Below, one piece after another: positions 1-8,797 of a stretch of 64,000 nt of DNA (its first letter is position 1; every line of letters starts with the position of its first letter). The position numbers were made by a program, and so were the translations under genes. Location: positions 62,001-126,000 of the forward strand of contig CANEUH010000007.1 of the NCBI GenBank assembly GCA_947441615.1. The letters run 5' to 3'. This stretch comes from Bacteriovoracaceae bacterium. Its GTDB lineage: Bacteria; Bdellovibrionota; Bacteriovoracia; Bacteriovoracales; Bacteriovoracaceae. A model generated the notes under the pieces. That model saw only the letters and a list, made by a program, of their open reading frames with translations. It was not told the origin of the DNA and made no database searches.

Positions 1-411
1 ATCGGGGTTGTGATTGGAAAAGATGGAGGGGCCTTGAAAAAGATGCTTCCAATCTTTAAACTTGGTGCAGGCGGGCCAGTTGGTTCTGGTAAACAATATA
101 TGAGCTGGATTCATGTGGATGACATCGCTGGGATGTTTGTTCGTGCTGCTAAAGATTCCACTCTTGATGGTATTTTTAACGGTACTTCACCTTATCCGGC
201 AAGGAGCAAAGATTTTGCCCGGGAGCTAGGAAAAGTTCTTCACAGACCGGCCTTTGCACCAGCACCGGCACTAGCCTTAAAGTTAGTCTTTGGAGAAATG
301 TCTCAAGTTTTACTCGATGGCCAGAAAGTTTTACCTTTAAGATTTAAGGAAAAGAAATTTAGCTATCGCTATCCAACTCTCGAAATGGCACTTACTGAAA
401 GCACTAGATAA
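1..411 (+). CDS. TIGR01777-family SDR epimerase (YfcH-like), 3' part
   Basis: This is the C-terminal end of an NAD(P)-dependent sugar-epimerase-like short-chain dehydrogenase of the TIGR01777 (YfcH/SDR39U1) family. The reading frame is open from base 1, so the Rossmann N-terminus lies upstream of the window; a GTG at base 10 is internal, not the start. Family signatures seen are a GGALKKMLPIFKLG stretch, a GSGKQYMSWIHVDD stretch, and a C-terminal DUF1731-like tail with VLLDGQKVLPLRF. The physiological substrate of this family is not settled. A strong hairpin follows the stop codon. Family assignment is secure; function is known only at family level. Confidence 0.88.
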   Translation: MGVVIGKDGGALKKMLPIFKLGAGGPVGSGKQYMSWIHVDDIAGMFVRAAKDSTLDGIFNGTSPYPARSKDFARELGKVLHRPAFAPAPALALKLVFGEMSQVLLDGQKVLPLRFKEKKFSYRYPTLEMALTESTR

Positions 412-415
412 TGAC

Positions 416-437
416 TTGGGCCCTTCGATGGGCCCAA
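416..437. terminator. Rho-independent terminator between convergent genes
   Basis: An 8-bp perfect stem, TTGGGCCC with GGGCCCAA, closes a six-base loop. It is followed on the plus strand by a short T-rich stretch. It lies between the convergent epimerase and aldehyde dehydrogenase genes and may serve both. Confidence 0.75.
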
Positions 438-438
438 T

Positions 439-1872
439 CTAAATTTTTATAATAACCTGTTTTAATCTCGTCATCTCTTCAATTGAATACTTCACTCCCC
501 CCATGCCAAGCCCAGACTTTTTATGCCCGCCAAAAGGCATCTGATCCACTCTAAAGGCGGTGTGGTTATTAATCACAAAAGTCATGGTTGAGATTTTTTT
601 TGCAATTTGAAGGGCCTTCGTAATATCTTTTGTGAAGAGAGAAGCTTCAAAAAGATAATCACTATCATTGATCCTACTTAAGACTTGATCTTCATCACGA
701 TATGAATTTACACAAACCACTGGACCAAAGGCTTCCTCTGTCATGAGTGTTGAATCTTCTGAAACACCAGAAAGAATAGTAGGTGAGAGGTATTGCTTAA
801 GATTTCCAGAAACTTCGTTTCCAAATTCACAGATGGCACCTTTTTGTAGGGCCTCTTGTATCCAATTTTGTAGTCTTGTGACTTCACTAGGTCTTATAAG
901 AGGGCCAACATCAGTTTTGGCATGAGTCGCGGCACCAACGATGAGTTTTGAAGCTGATTCTTTAAACTTTTGAAGAAAATTTTTAAAGAGAGATTCATGG
1001 ACGTAGATCATTTGAGTTGAAATACATACTTGGCCCGCGTGATAAAAGGCTCCTCTCGTAAGTGAATTAACGGTCAAATCAATGTCAGCATCTTCTCGAA
1101 CGATTGCTGGTGCCTGGCCCCCGTGTTCAAGTGCTAAACGAGTGCCTGGAGCAATTTGTTTTCTAAGTTCCCAACCGACCTTGGCCGAACCAATAAAACT
1201 CACATAATCAAATTCACTAGATGATATTAATGGCCTCAAAATGGGGATGTCGGCGTGAACGACACGAATGCCTCCCCAAGGTAGACCAGCTGTCTTGAGA
1301 GCTTCTTCTAAAAAATGGGCCGACATTGGAGTCGCTGGGGCAGGTTTTAAAACAACTGAACACCCGGCCGCGATCGCACATCCAACTTGATGAGCAATGA
1401 GATTTAATGGGTGGTTAAAAGCCGATATCGCTAGAACTGGACCAATAGGGTCCTTCAATGTGAAGGCAAGATGATCTTTTCCAGCGTTTGACCTCTCCAT
1501 TGGAATCATCTCACCAGAGAGCCTCAGTGTTTCTTCTCCACAGAGCTCCAAAGTTCCTATGGCCCTCTGGACCTCAATTTGAGCATCTTTAAGAGGTTTC
1601 CCCCCCTCAGAAGCGATCACATAGGCGAGTTTTTCTTCTATGTCTTTCAAGTATTGCGCAGTCTTTTTTAGGATGGCCGATCTTTCACAGGGAAGGAGTG
1701 CTGAGATCTTTATTTGGATACTTTTTGTTTCACCTAGTAATCTCTGAATATCCTCTTCAGTTGCCTCTTGGACTTTGCAAAGAAGTTTTCCATCATTGGG
1801 GGAATGGATTTGGGTCCATTGACCCTGTGAAGTCGTAAATTGAAGGGGAATATTTTCTGGTAATTGAAACAT
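439..1872 (-). CDS. NAD(P)-dependent aldehyde dehydrogenase
   Basis: This is a full-length (477 aa) aldehyde dehydrogenase of the ALDH superfamily, oxidising an aldehyde to a carboxylate with NAD(P)+. Visible features are the AISAFNHPLN substrate/cofactor segment with Asn153, the Rossmann segment SVVLKPAPATP (about 172-182), the FIGSAKVG motif (about 226-233), the general base Glu249 in an LEHGGQAP motif (usually LELGG), the catalytic Cys283 in GQVCIS, and the EEAFGPV motif near the C-terminus. The His replacing Leu in the Glu motif is a mild deviation. Substrate cannot be read from the sequence; glyceraldehyde-3-phosphate, lactaldehyde or semialdehydes are all possible. Transcribed alone, with its start 36 bp from a divergent lipoprotein gene. 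Confidence 0.9.
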   Translation of the reverse strand: MFQLPENIPLQFTTSQGQWTQIHSPNDGKLLCKVQEATEEDIQRLLGETKSIQIKISALLPCERSAILKKTAQYLKDIEEKLAYVIASEGGKPLKDAQIEVQRAIGTLELCGEETLRLSGEMIPMERSNAGKDHLAFTLKDPIGPVLAISAFNHPLNLIAHQVGCAIAAGCSVVLKPAPATPMSAHFLEEALKTAGLPWGGIRVVHADIPILRPLISSSEFDYVSFIGSAKVGWELRKQIAPGTRLALEHGGQAPAIVREDADIDLTVNSLTRGAFYHAGQVCISTQMIYVHESLFKNFLQKFKESASKLIVGAATHAKTDVGPLIRPSEVTRLQNWIQEALQKGAICEFGNEVSGNLKQYLSPTILSGVSEDSTLMTEEAFGPVVCVNSYRDEDQVLSRINDSDYLFEASLFTKDITKALQIAKKISTMTFVINNHTAFRVDQMPFGGHKKSGLGMGGVKYSIEEMTRLKQVIIKI

Positions 1873-1908
1873 ACTTGTCCTTAGGCAGGATTCGTTTAAA
1901 ATTTAATT

Positions 1909-2292
1909 ATGAAAAACATCTTATTTCCTCTCATTGTATCTGCATTGTCCATACTTGGTGCATCCTGCGAAACAAAAGAACTCAAGTATAATAAGGAAGA
2001 ACTTTATTTTAAGGCCTACAAGGCGGACCCATCAGTCTCATTTGTTCTCCCAAAGAGTATGAATGAGGGAGTTACCTGTGATGAGTACGGTGAGGGGTGT
2101 TTGTCTGCTCACATTGTTCGAGTAAAGAATCTAGAACTCATTGCTGTGGAGTTCATGACTGAAGCGAATGCTATTTACGCCTCTAAAAAATTTAAAGGCT
2201 ATTACGTGAGAAACTGGATGTTTGATGATGTTACTGGAGAGCCTTCATTAGAGAAATTTGTAAGTGGAGTGCTAGAGGCCAAGAGACCTTAA
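1909..2292 (+). CDS. Putative lipoprotein, unknown function
   Basis: A 127-residue protein with a hydrophobic N-terminal signal ending in a GASC sequence, consistent with lipidation of Cys20 although the -3 position is not the usual leucine. The mature part is acidic, contains a close cysteine pair (Cys57 and Cys64 region) and shows no family I recognise. It is divergent from the aldehyde dehydrogenase, and its 3' end overlaps the convergent haemoglobin gene by 21 bases. Confidence 0.6.
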   Translation: MKNILFPLIVSALSILGASCETKELKYNKEELYFKAYKADPSVSFVLPKSMNEGVTCDEYGEGCLSAHIVRVKNLELIAVEFMTEANAIYASKKFKGYYVRNWMFDDVTGEPSLEKFVSGVLEAKRP

Positions 2293-2640
2293 GAAGGTCA
2301 TCTCAAAAAAGATTAATTTCTTTTCCCAGTCTTCTTCGATAGTTTTCATTTCAGGATTCTCTGAAAGTTTTTCTTTTAAGGTTTGTCGAAAGAGTACTAA
2401 CCATCTTCCAAGTTCCCCTCGTTTAATATTCAAGGGAGTATGAATATTAATTACGTCAAAAGGTTTGGAGATTTTGATTTCAGATCTTCCTAGTAGTTGT
2501 AATTCCCAGAAAGCAGCAATCCTTGGAATATGTTCATTAAAATCGGGAATATTTCTGAAATGATAACCAATCAAAAGGTCATTTCTGGCCTTATCATAAA
2601 ATGAAGAAATAACTCTAAAAATCCAATCTTGAGTTGTCAT
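2272..2640 (-). CDS. Group III truncated haemoglobin
   Basis: A 122-residue single-domain haem protein resembling group III truncated haemoglobins (Ctb/TrHbP type). These bind haem and O2 or NO and are linked to respiration or nitrosative-stress handling. Evidence: the FYDKAR B-helix motif at 14-19, an NEHIPRIAAFW segment (His37, Trp45) matching the family's EHxxKIxxFW, an LLGR turn, and His67 placed 13 residues before Trp80 of RWLVLFRQTL, exactly the spacing of the proximal F8 histidine in group III globins. Length is normal for the group. It is the second gene of a pair: its ATG overlaps the stop of the upstream 342-aa gene by four bases, so translation is coupled. Confidence 0.75.
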   Translation of the reverse strand: MTTQDWIFRVISSFYDKARNDLLIGYHFRNIPDFNEHIPRIAAFWELQLLGRSEIKISKPFDVINIHTPLNIKRGELGRWLVLFRQTLKEKLSENPEMKTIEEDWEKKLIFFEMTFLRSLGL

Positions 2641-3665
2641 AAAGCTTTAGTGAGTTCTTTAAGCCTAGATTTAAATTGAGATTGAATCGTCTTTAGTTGA
2701 AATCCCTGGGACTGAAAAAAACTTAAATCTTTTTTGTCTTCAAAAACAAGTTTTGAACCAAATTTCATCATATGGCATTTTCTGGCCTCAGGCATATCAA
2801 AAAATTTTAATAGGGCGTATTGAGTATAGAGTTCGTCTTTAACAATAATTTCGCCTTCCGGCTCAAATGGCATTGGCTCAAAAAAGACATTTCCATTTTT
2901 TCCCTTGAAAACCAATAGGCAGCCTAATACTTTTAAATCTTTTTCAAAAGTAAGGATTTGGGCCCCCCACTTAGACCAAGCTTCAAGATTTTTAGAGCTG
3001 ACTGGAAACGTTTTCGGCGTGTCCAGAGGACTTCCATAATCGCCTAGTTGGATTTGTTCCTTTTTATGAATTTCCTGCCAACTTTTTTTTATAAAAAGCT
3101 GCATATCTGGTTGAAGTGACTCGATATAATCCTGGTATGATTTATGGGCCTTGGAAAGAGGTTCAAGAACGAAAGATTCGTTTGATTCAGTGATTTCAGT
3201 TTCCCATGCAAGATTAAAATCCTGAAGACCCTTCACGGCAATCACTTCTTCCGCTTTAATGTCATCTCTTAATTCATATTCTTTGATGAGTTCCTGGACT
3301 TTATCTTTACCTGAACGAGAAAATTTCGCCTCAAAGATAGAGTTACCTGAGGACCCATTCCCAATTTGCCAAGAGACTTGCTTCCAATGAAGATGGTCCT
3401 TATCCCAAAATTTTAATTTTTTATGCCAAGGAAGAAAATCACTGGTGGGAATTGGTTTAAGCGAAAGCTGGGCAAAACCAATAGGAGTGTTTTGAGTTGG
3501 TCCAAAAAAAAGAAAATAAGTAAAAACTTCACCTTCAGGAGATTCATCTTGTCGCCTGATAAGAGCATCAAAGTTTGGAACTTCTTCTTGAAGAAGTTGC
3601 TCGATACTAGGAATAAATTCCTGATCAATCTCATGAATGGAATGAAATTTTTGAACGAGTAACAT
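2637..3665 (-). CDS. Conserved hypothetical protein coupled to truncated haemoglobin
   Basis: A 342-residue soluble protein without signal peptide or membrane segments. I do not recognise the family. The N-terminal 120 residues and the C-terminal 100 residues have alternating strand/helix character that could fit tandem GNAT-like folds, for example LKVLGCLLVFKGKNGNVFFEP and a C-terminal DKKDLSFFQSQGF stretch that looks like the end of an acetyltransferase domain. This is only an impression. The four-base ATGA overlap with the haemoglobin gene suggests a shared role. Confidence 0.6.
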   Translation of the reverse strand: MLLVQKFHSIHEIDQEFIPSIEQLLQEEVPNFDALIRRQDESPEGEVFTYFLFFGPTQNTPIGFAQLSLKPIPTSDFLPWHKKLKFWDKDHLHWKQVSWQIGNGSSGNSIFEAKFSRSGKDKVQELIKEYELRDDIKAEEVIAVKGLQDFNLAWETEITESNESFVLEPLSKAHKSYQDYIESLQPDMQLFIKKSWQEIHKKEQIQLGDYGSPLDTPKTFPVSSKNLEAWSKWGAQILTFEKDLKVLGCLLVFKGKNGNVFFEPMPFEPEGEIIVKDELYTQYALLKFFDMPEARKCHMMKFGSKLVFEDKKDLSFFQSQGFQLKTIQSQFKSRLKELTKAL

Positions 3666-3710
3666 CTCTTAATTGTGAACTTATTTTTATCGAGAGTCAA
3701 AAGAGCAATT

Positions 3711-4052
3711 TTACTTTTTTATATCTCTTCCGCAGTAAGGACAAAGTTTCCAAAACTGCACATCAATTTCTTTTCCACAACCGCAGGCATAGGGTGCAGT
3801 TAAATCATCTAGTGAATCACCAAGAACAAAAATGTCTGAGCGCATGGCCCTGATAGTGAGTGAGTTGGCTACGTATCCGCCTGGGATCAAAGGATCCATT
3901 TTAAACATTGCAGGTCCAATGTTTTCATTCACTCTGATGTTCACTTTAAAATCTTCTCTTCTTTCAAGATCAAAATTTGGTTGGGAAACCATATTCTCAA
4001 TCTCTTTAATCACATCGAGCGCGCGATTAGGGTCTTGATTTGGATTTTTCAA
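3711..4052 (-). CDS. Small protein with C-terminal zinc ribbon, TTG start
   Basis: A protein of 113 residues when read from a TTG at 4052. The open frame extends to an ATG at 4148, but that would overlap the upstream gene by 122 bases. The TTG lies five bases after GGTGGAG, a good ribosome-binding site, and reduces the overlap to 26 bases. The C-terminus has a zinc ribbon made of a CGCG pair and a CPYCGRD pair about 15 residues later. The N-terminal part is mixed alpha/beta and unrecognised. Probably co-transcribed with the gene at 4027-4563. Confidence 0.55.
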   Translation of the reverse strand: MKNPNQDPNRALDVIKEIENMVSQPNFDLERREDFKVNIRVNENIGPAMFKMDPLIPGGYVANSLTIRAMRSDIFVLGDSLDDLTAPYACGCGKEIDVQFWKLCPYCGRDIKK

Positions 4053-4563
4053 TCGGTCTCCACCTTCTCTCAAGAAGAGCAATAATTTCTCTAACGGCCC
4101 TCTGGTGGGCATTAAACCACTTCCATGGAGGAGGTTTAATTTTATCAAATTCTCTTAAAAAATATACCCCTTGGTTTCCACATCCTTCAATGAGCCTGAG
4201 AGTCCATTCTACCACCTCAGGACTTTTGTGATACAAAAGGGATTTCAGAGTTTCTAAAAATGTAAATTCAAGTCTGTGACCTTTCTGTACTCTTGCCTCT
4301 ACTATGTGTTTTCTAGCGCAATTAAGAGCAAAAATCAGAAGACTATCCTCAATTGGGGATTTTAGAATCTGAAGAAGACTATTTTCAAATTTTGAATGCG
4401 GAGAGGCCGAGTGTTCAATTAAGCAAAGAACTTTATGGAGATCAATTTGTTTAGAAAGTAGCTCATTAAGTTCAGTGATCTCTGTTTCTGAGTACCTGAC
4501 GAGCCCCCTGTGGCCCAGGGAAACCTCATTAATGATCTTTTGGTAAGTCGATTCGATATTCAT
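4027..4563 (-). CDS. Hypothetical alpha-helical protein
   Basis: A 178-residue, largely helical cytoplasmic protein with no family I recognise. The central region (about 45-140) consists of helix pairs reminiscent of HEAT-like repeats, with SPEVVEWTLRLIEGCGNQG the most repeat-like segment. The C-terminus is basic. It is the first gene of a two-gene unit with the zinc-ribbon protein downstream, which starts inside its last codons. Confidence 0.55.
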   Translation of the reverse strand: MNIESTYQKIINEVSLGHRGLVRYSETEITELNELLSKQIDLHKVLCLIEHSASPHSKFENSLLQILKSPIEDSLLIFALNCARKHIVEARVQKGHRLEFTFLETLKSLLYHKSPEVVEWTLRLIEGCGNQGVYFLREFDKIKPPPWKWFNAHQRAVREIIALLERRWRPIEKSKSRP

Positions 4564-4700
4564 GGATAAGTCTATTTTCTAGGAAAATCCTTAACTTAAA
4601 TAGTAAAAAGGGTAAAGACTTTGTAAAATTTACTAGGGTCTTAAGTACTGGAAACTCTGGGTTTTCTTCGCTCCTTCACCATGCTATACTCCGCCCCGAT

Positions 4701-5402
4701 ATGACAACATTGCTAATTAATTCTATCTATCGTGCGACTGAGGGTGAGGGAATCCATATTGGAGTTCCTCAAATCTTCGTGCGTTTTCAGGGTTGTCACG
4801 TCGGGTGTGTTAACTGTGATACTAAAGAGACTTGGGATTTTGATCCGGCCTATACTAAATCAATCGATGAGGTCATGGAGAGAATCGAAACCCTTTCTCA
4901 GGATATCATCAAAAGAGTCTCGATCACTGGTGGAGATCCACTTCACCCTTCCCACATACCGTCCCTTCTGAATCTGATTAATGAACTCAAATCGCGGAAT
5001 TACTTCATTAATATTGAAGCCGCTGGAACGAGAATCGTTAAAGAGGTTTTTGATCTTGTGGATTTTATTTCTTATGATTTCAAGACACCTTCAACCACAG
5101 TTAAAACTTCAAAAGAGCTCCTTATAAAATTTATTGAAGACTATGGTTTTAAAGCTCAGATTAAGGCAGTTGTTTCTGACAAAAAAGATTTTGAGGCGAC
5201 ATTCGATGCTTTTTATTTTGTCAAAAAATCAGGTTTAACTATTCCTCCTTGGTGTTTGACACCTTGTTTTGAGCCAGGTGAACAGTTCCCAATGAATAGA
5301 TTTCAACAAGTTGTACAACTAAATGAGAGTTTTGGTCTTCCATTTAGGGTTATTGGTCAGCAACATAAATGGGTTTATGGTTCTGAGGCAAGATTAGTCT
5401 AA
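4701..5402 (+). CDS. queE: 7-carboxy-7-deazaguanine synthase (radical SAM)
   Basis: QueE converts 6-carboxy-tetrahydropterin to 7-carboxy-7-deazaguanine in the queuosine pathway, using S-adenosylmethionine and a 4Fe-4S cluster. The 233-aa length, the N-terminal NSIYRATEGEG motif, the cluster motif CHVGCVNC (Cys32, Cys36, Cys39: CX3CX2C) and the following SITGGDPLHP glycine-rich SAM-binding motif identify the family. The C-terminal QQHKWVYG matches the QxHK motif of QueE. No other queuosine genes are in the window. The gene stands alone on the plus strand, ahead of a lipoprotein gene 31 bp away. Confidence 0.92.
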   Translation: MTTLLINSIYRATEGEGIHIGVPQIFVRFQGCHVGCVNCDTKETWDFDPAYTKSIDEVMERIETLSQDIIKRVSITGGDPLHPSHIPSLLNLINELKSRNYFINIEAAGTRIVKEVFDLVDFISYDFKTPSTTVKTSKELLIKFIEDYGFKAQIKAVVSDKKDFEATFDAFYFVKKSGLTIPPWCLTPCFEPGEQFPMNRFQQVVQLNESFGLPFRVIGQQHKWVYGSEARLV

Positions 5403-5433
5403 TTCCATCCAGCATATTTACCGATAAGAACAC

Positions 5434-6579
5434 ATGCGTTTTTTAGCTTTTCTTCTTATCGTCAGTTGTTCAACTCAGGCACCCCTGAAATATAAATATT
5501 CGTCTCCAACTCGTGAGGTTGCTGGGGAAATTGAGCCTGAAACTGAGGTTTCAAAAATTGAAGGAGAACTAAGAAATCCTCTGATTTTTGCAAGCGGAAT
5601 GGACTCAACATTTTTGTCAGTTAAGCTCTACGATTCAGCTGGGAATCAACTCACAAACATAGACCCTGATGATTTAACTCTTTCAACCAACGTGGACATA
5701 GAGGCAAAGCCTTTTGTTATTAAACAGGGTGTTTACAAGGCCGAAATTCTACCTAGGGTTAAGAGTAAGAGCATAACAATGCGGGTAGATTGGCAGGAAA
5801 AAGTCCTTAGTCAGGAAATTTTCTTGAGAACAACTATTGCACCTCTAAAAAACGAACTCGTTCCACTCAACCATGACTTCTTTCAATCGAGAAGTGTGGG
5901 GGAAATCAGTGTATCTCGAGGAAGTGCGACACCTGAGAGTTTCACAGATGGATTTTCCGTTCAAAATGTTGGGGATAATAAAATAGTCCAAAGTTCAAAT
6001 AAGAATTCAGAACGAGTTTTTCATTTTGATTACCTTGAGCAGGCGAAGCAAAATTTAAGTCTTGAAATTGATGACTCTCCTAATGAATATGTCTCTCATA
6101 CCATGCATTCCTATTTCATGTTTTTTCCGAGGAAGAATCTTCCCTTAGTAGAAGAATTAACTGGAACGATTAATGTGACACTTCCGACAGGTGAGAAAAT
6201 TATTTTTCAAAAAGAATCAAAAGAAATCGTTGATGGAGTCTTTACGGAGGGACCAGTCGATGTATCACCCGACAGGTTCAAAAGGCAATATCCTGATCTT
6301 AAATATACAGGTAAAGGTGTTCTATTAAGAGCAAACGCCAGAGGACAATCTCCCCAACTCGGTCAGTATGAAAATATTAAAATTGATATGGATTATGGTC
6401 TCAGAGGTTCATTAGACGTTTTAATCATTAATGGAACGACTGGGCAAAAATGCCGAAGACCCAAAGCTGACTTTTGGGAACCAATAGATGTTAATCCAAT
6501 TGAATTTAAATTTCCAACCGATGAAGAGTTTGATCAGTATCTAAAAAAGAATTGTGGCTTTGGATTACCTAAGCTTTAG
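5434..6579 (+). CDS. Putative lipoprotein with Ig-like N-terminal region
   Basis: A 381-residue exported protein. The very short signal MRFLAFLLIVSC has a VSC lipobox, predicting lipidation of Cys12. The region of about 45-135 resembles an invasin/filamin-type Ig-like beta domain: the segment SVKLYDSAGNQLTNIDPDDL is followed by a GVYKAEILP strand. The rest is beta-rich and unrecognised, ending with a conserved-looking CRRPKADFW and a second cysteine near the C-terminus. Its 3' end overlaps the convergent DUF423 gene by 15 bases. Function unknown. Confidence 0.65.
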   Translation: MRFLAFLLIVSCSTQAPLKYKYSSPTREVAGEIEPETEVSKIEGELRNPLIFASGMDSTFLSVKLYDSAGNQLTNIDPDDLTLSTNVDIEAKPFVIKQGVYKAEILPRVKSKSITMRVDWQEKVLSQEIFLRTTIAPLKNELVPLNHDFFQSRSVGEISVSRGSATPESFTDGFSVQNVGDNKIVQSSNKNSERVFHFDYLEQAKQNLSLEIDDSPNEYVSHTMHSYFMFFPRKNLPLVEELTGTINVTLPTGEKIIFQKESKEIVDGVFTEGPVDVSPDRFKRQYPDLKYTGKGVLLRANARGQSPQLGQYENIKIDMDYGLRGSLDVLIINGTTGQKCRRPKADFWEPIDVNPIEFKFPTDEEFDQYLKKNCGFGLPKL

Positions 6580-6951
6580 TAAATTTACCCCTAAATAAAT
6601 CCACCCCAGTATAAACATCAGCCCACCAAGTGGAACAATCATCGCGAAAACTTTTATGTCTGTAAGGACATAGAGATAACAATTAAATGAGAAAAGAAGA
6701 GTTCCTACAAGAAAGGCGTAAAATGAAACATTAATTTTAAGTGTAGAGAAATTATGGTGAAGAATTCCCAAAAAGAGCAGTCCAAAACCGTGATAAAAAT
6801 GATAACGAACTCCCGTCTCAAATGTGACGAGTTTTTCAGGTGTCACTATCGACTTAAGTCCGTGAGCTCCAAAGGCCCCAATGAGCACAGCAAGTGCAAG
6901 AAAGAATGCTCCAAAAACGAGTGTGTTCTTAGTTAGTGGTCGTAGAGTCAC
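6565..6951 (-). CDS. DUF423-family membrane protein (YgdD-like)
   Basis: A small inner-membrane protein of 128 residues with four predicted transmembrane helices. The family motif is at the N-terminus (FLALAVLIGAFGAHGLK), followed by ETGVRYHFYHGFGLL. The open frame runs back to 7029, but a GTG at 6951 preceded eight bases earlier by AAGGA gives the usual DUF423 length and removes a non-homologous leader, so I chose it. The role of DUF423 proteins is unknown. Confidence 0.82.
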   Translation of the reverse strand: MTLRPLTKNTLVFGAFFLALAVLIGAFGAHGLKSIVTPEKLVTFETGVRYHFYHGFGLLFLGILHHNFSTLKINVSFYAFLVGTLLFSFNCYLYVLTDIKVFAMIVPLGGLMFILGWIYLGVNLLKLR

Positions 6952-7078
6952 GAAGGTAGTCCTTTTTCGAAAAGGGATACAAATTAAAAGTTCCCTGGCC
7001 CATAGAAATGAGCTGATGATCAATGTCATCTTGATTTGTTGATTTAAAAAATTCTAAAAATGTATCCATGGAAAAATC

Positions 7079-8164
7079 TTACGCTTTACCATCTGTTAGG
7101 TAAAGATTTTTACTTCGCCCTTCAACCGCAGAACGAATAGAAAGATTGTGACCTTTTTTCTTACCGATTTCATGAGCTTCTGAATCAGTTCGCTGGTCCG
7201 AGCGGGAATGACCTAGATTTTTATAGATAAGTTGAGTCTTAAAATTCAGTTTGTTTTCAACCGTGACTAATGCTTTTTGATCCTCTTGAGAATATTTCAG
7301 TTTTGAGAGTTTCATTTTTTCATCAAAACCCAAAGCAATTCCAGAAAAAAAAGAGTTTTTAGCTTGAATACCCTTCAGGTCGTGAACCTTTTTTGATTGC
7401 TCCCAAAGGTAGTCCAATTCTTTATCTAAAAAATGAACGACATAGCTTGCTAATTTTACATTTGTTAATTGGCCAGAAACTTCAAGACAACATGAATCTT
7501 TACCTTGGCTAATAACTGGTCTCACAATAAAGTGCTTAATGATGGAGTAGATTGCTGTTAATTTACTGTCTTTTCTCTTTCTCATAAGAAGCCTATCCAT
7601 ATAAATAGGTTCTTCAACTTCCTTTATGGAATCAAGATTATGTCTTAAGAGAATTTCGTTCGCCTTTAAGGTTGCCAGTTCTGCTTCATGGGTATTTGAA
7701 CTTTGAGAAAGGGAGAGGAGCTTTTTGACTTTCTCTAGAATTTTTTCTGATTGAAGGTCACCCTCTTTGGATAAATTGCTTTCAGCAAGATTCATCGTCG
7801 CTTTTGAGATTTCTTTTGGAAATCCAAACCTCTCACAAACTTCGTGAAACTCCTTACCATGAGGGCTTACCTCTTTATAAAAGATGTAAGTTAGATAGTG
7901 AGCAAGTTCATGTTTGAGAATGTCTCGAACGACACTATCCTTAGCAAGATAAATGAGTTTTCGATTGAGTGCTATTTGGAGGTACGAGGAATTAAAGTGT
8001 CCCCATTCTTGGCCATCAAAGACCACGATGTTGATTGGGTAGAGGTAGCGATTTATTTCAAAACGACTTGTTTTTACATTAACCCCAATACTTAACAATA
8101 TTTCTTTAAGGATTTTTTCTGATTTTTGAATGAATGCAATCGATGTTGAATCAAAAATAAACAT
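7079..8164 (-). CDS. SprT-like metalloprotease domain fused to DUF2786
   Basis: A 361-aa cytoplasmic protein. Residues 1-115 look like a SprT-like zinc-metallopeptidase domain with HELAH at 85-89 and a third ligand candidate His102 in SPHGKEF. Residues of about 140-180 match the short DUF2786 domain (KVKKLLSLSQSSNTHEAELA, then LKANEILLRHNL). The rest carries a helical middle and a C-terminal AHEIGKKKG stretch seen in DUF2786 proteins. SprT-type domains can cleave DNA-linked proteins, while DUF2786 proteins are mostly phage- or plasmid-borne and uncharacterised. No other mobile genes are adjacent here. Confidence 0.78.
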   Translation of the reverse strand: MFIFDSTSIAFIQKSEKILKEILLSIGVNVKTSRFEINRYLYPINIVVFDGQEWGHFNSSYLQIALNRKLIYLAKDSVVRDILKHELAHYLTYIFYKEVSPHGKEFHEVCERFGFPKEISKATMNLAESNLSKEGDLQSEKILEKVKKLLSLSQSSNTHEAELATLKANEILLRHNLDSIKEVEEPIYMDRLLMRKRKDSKLTAIYSIIKHFIVRPVISQGKDSCCLEVSGQLTNVKLASYVVHFLDKELDYLWEQSKKVHDLKGIQAKNSFFSGIALGFDEKMKLSKLKYSQEDQKALVTVENKLNFKTQLIYKNLGHSRSDQRTDSEAHEIGKKKGHNLSIRSAVEGRSKNLYLTDGKA

Positions 8165-8172
8165 AGAAAAAT

Positions 8173-8628
8173 TTACTCACAAATTTCTTTGTCTGAGCCT
8201 TCATTGTCCCCATCGCGGCCATGGGTTTCTATAATAAGTTGATGTCCTGATTTATAAACTTGAGCTTTTGAAAAGCCGGTTTCCTTTCCATTGGTCTTTA
8301 CCGTTACGAAGATGAATAGTTTTTCATCCACACAGGACACAAGAGTAGATATTTGAATCTTATGACCATTCTCTGGATCAAGGATCTCTTTAACTTTGAG
8401 GACGCTATCAGCGATATAGGTTTCTGTTTCACGTTCATGTGTTTGTGAATTCGTCGCCGAAGCAACATAAGTCGTCACTCCATTAAGAGAGGATTGATTA
8501 ACGACCATGTCTATAGATCCAGTGGAGTGGCCTGTTGTTGGACGGCATTCTAGATACTCCCCTGATAAATCGGGACAGGCGAATAAACTGGAAGAAATAA
8601 ATAGAAGAAAGAAAATAACGATTTGCAT
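8173..8628 (-). CDS. Exported hypothetical protein
   Basis: A 151-residue protein with a clear N-terminal signal (MQIVIFFLLFISSSLFAC). Cys18 at the end of SLFAC could be a lipidation site, or cleavage could be by signal peptidase I after FA. The mature part has four cysteines, beta-strand character and an acidic tail (GRDGDNEGSDKEICE). It lies eight bases downstream of the SprT-like gene's stop when read on the plus strand, so it is the upstream gene on the minus strand and may be co-transcribed. No family recognised. Confidence 0.55.
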   Translation of the reverse strand: MQIVIFFLLFISSSLFACPDLSGEYLECRPTTGHSTGSIDMVVNQSSLNGVTTYVASATNSQTHERETETYIADSVLKVKEILDPENGHKIQISTLVSCVDEKLFIFVTVKTNGKETGFSKAQVYKSGHQLIIETHGRDGDNEGSDKEICE

Positions 8629-8797
8629 TATTGCTCACAAGTTTAAAAATGTTATTGCACTGTGAAACTCATCAATCGTCAAACCCAATTTAGCACTGGT
8701 AACAATGCGTCTCGCATTATGTAGCTGAAATTTTTTAAACTTAGTTTGGCAAAAAAATTGCACTATTGCACTCAAGCATCACACAAGGAGTGTCATA

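Noticed and set aside
3423-3662. Basic open frame antisense to the 342-residue gene
   Set aside because: Its Lys/Phe-rich composition is what the complement of an AT-rich coding frame gives; the minus-strand gene is coupled to the haemoglobin gene.
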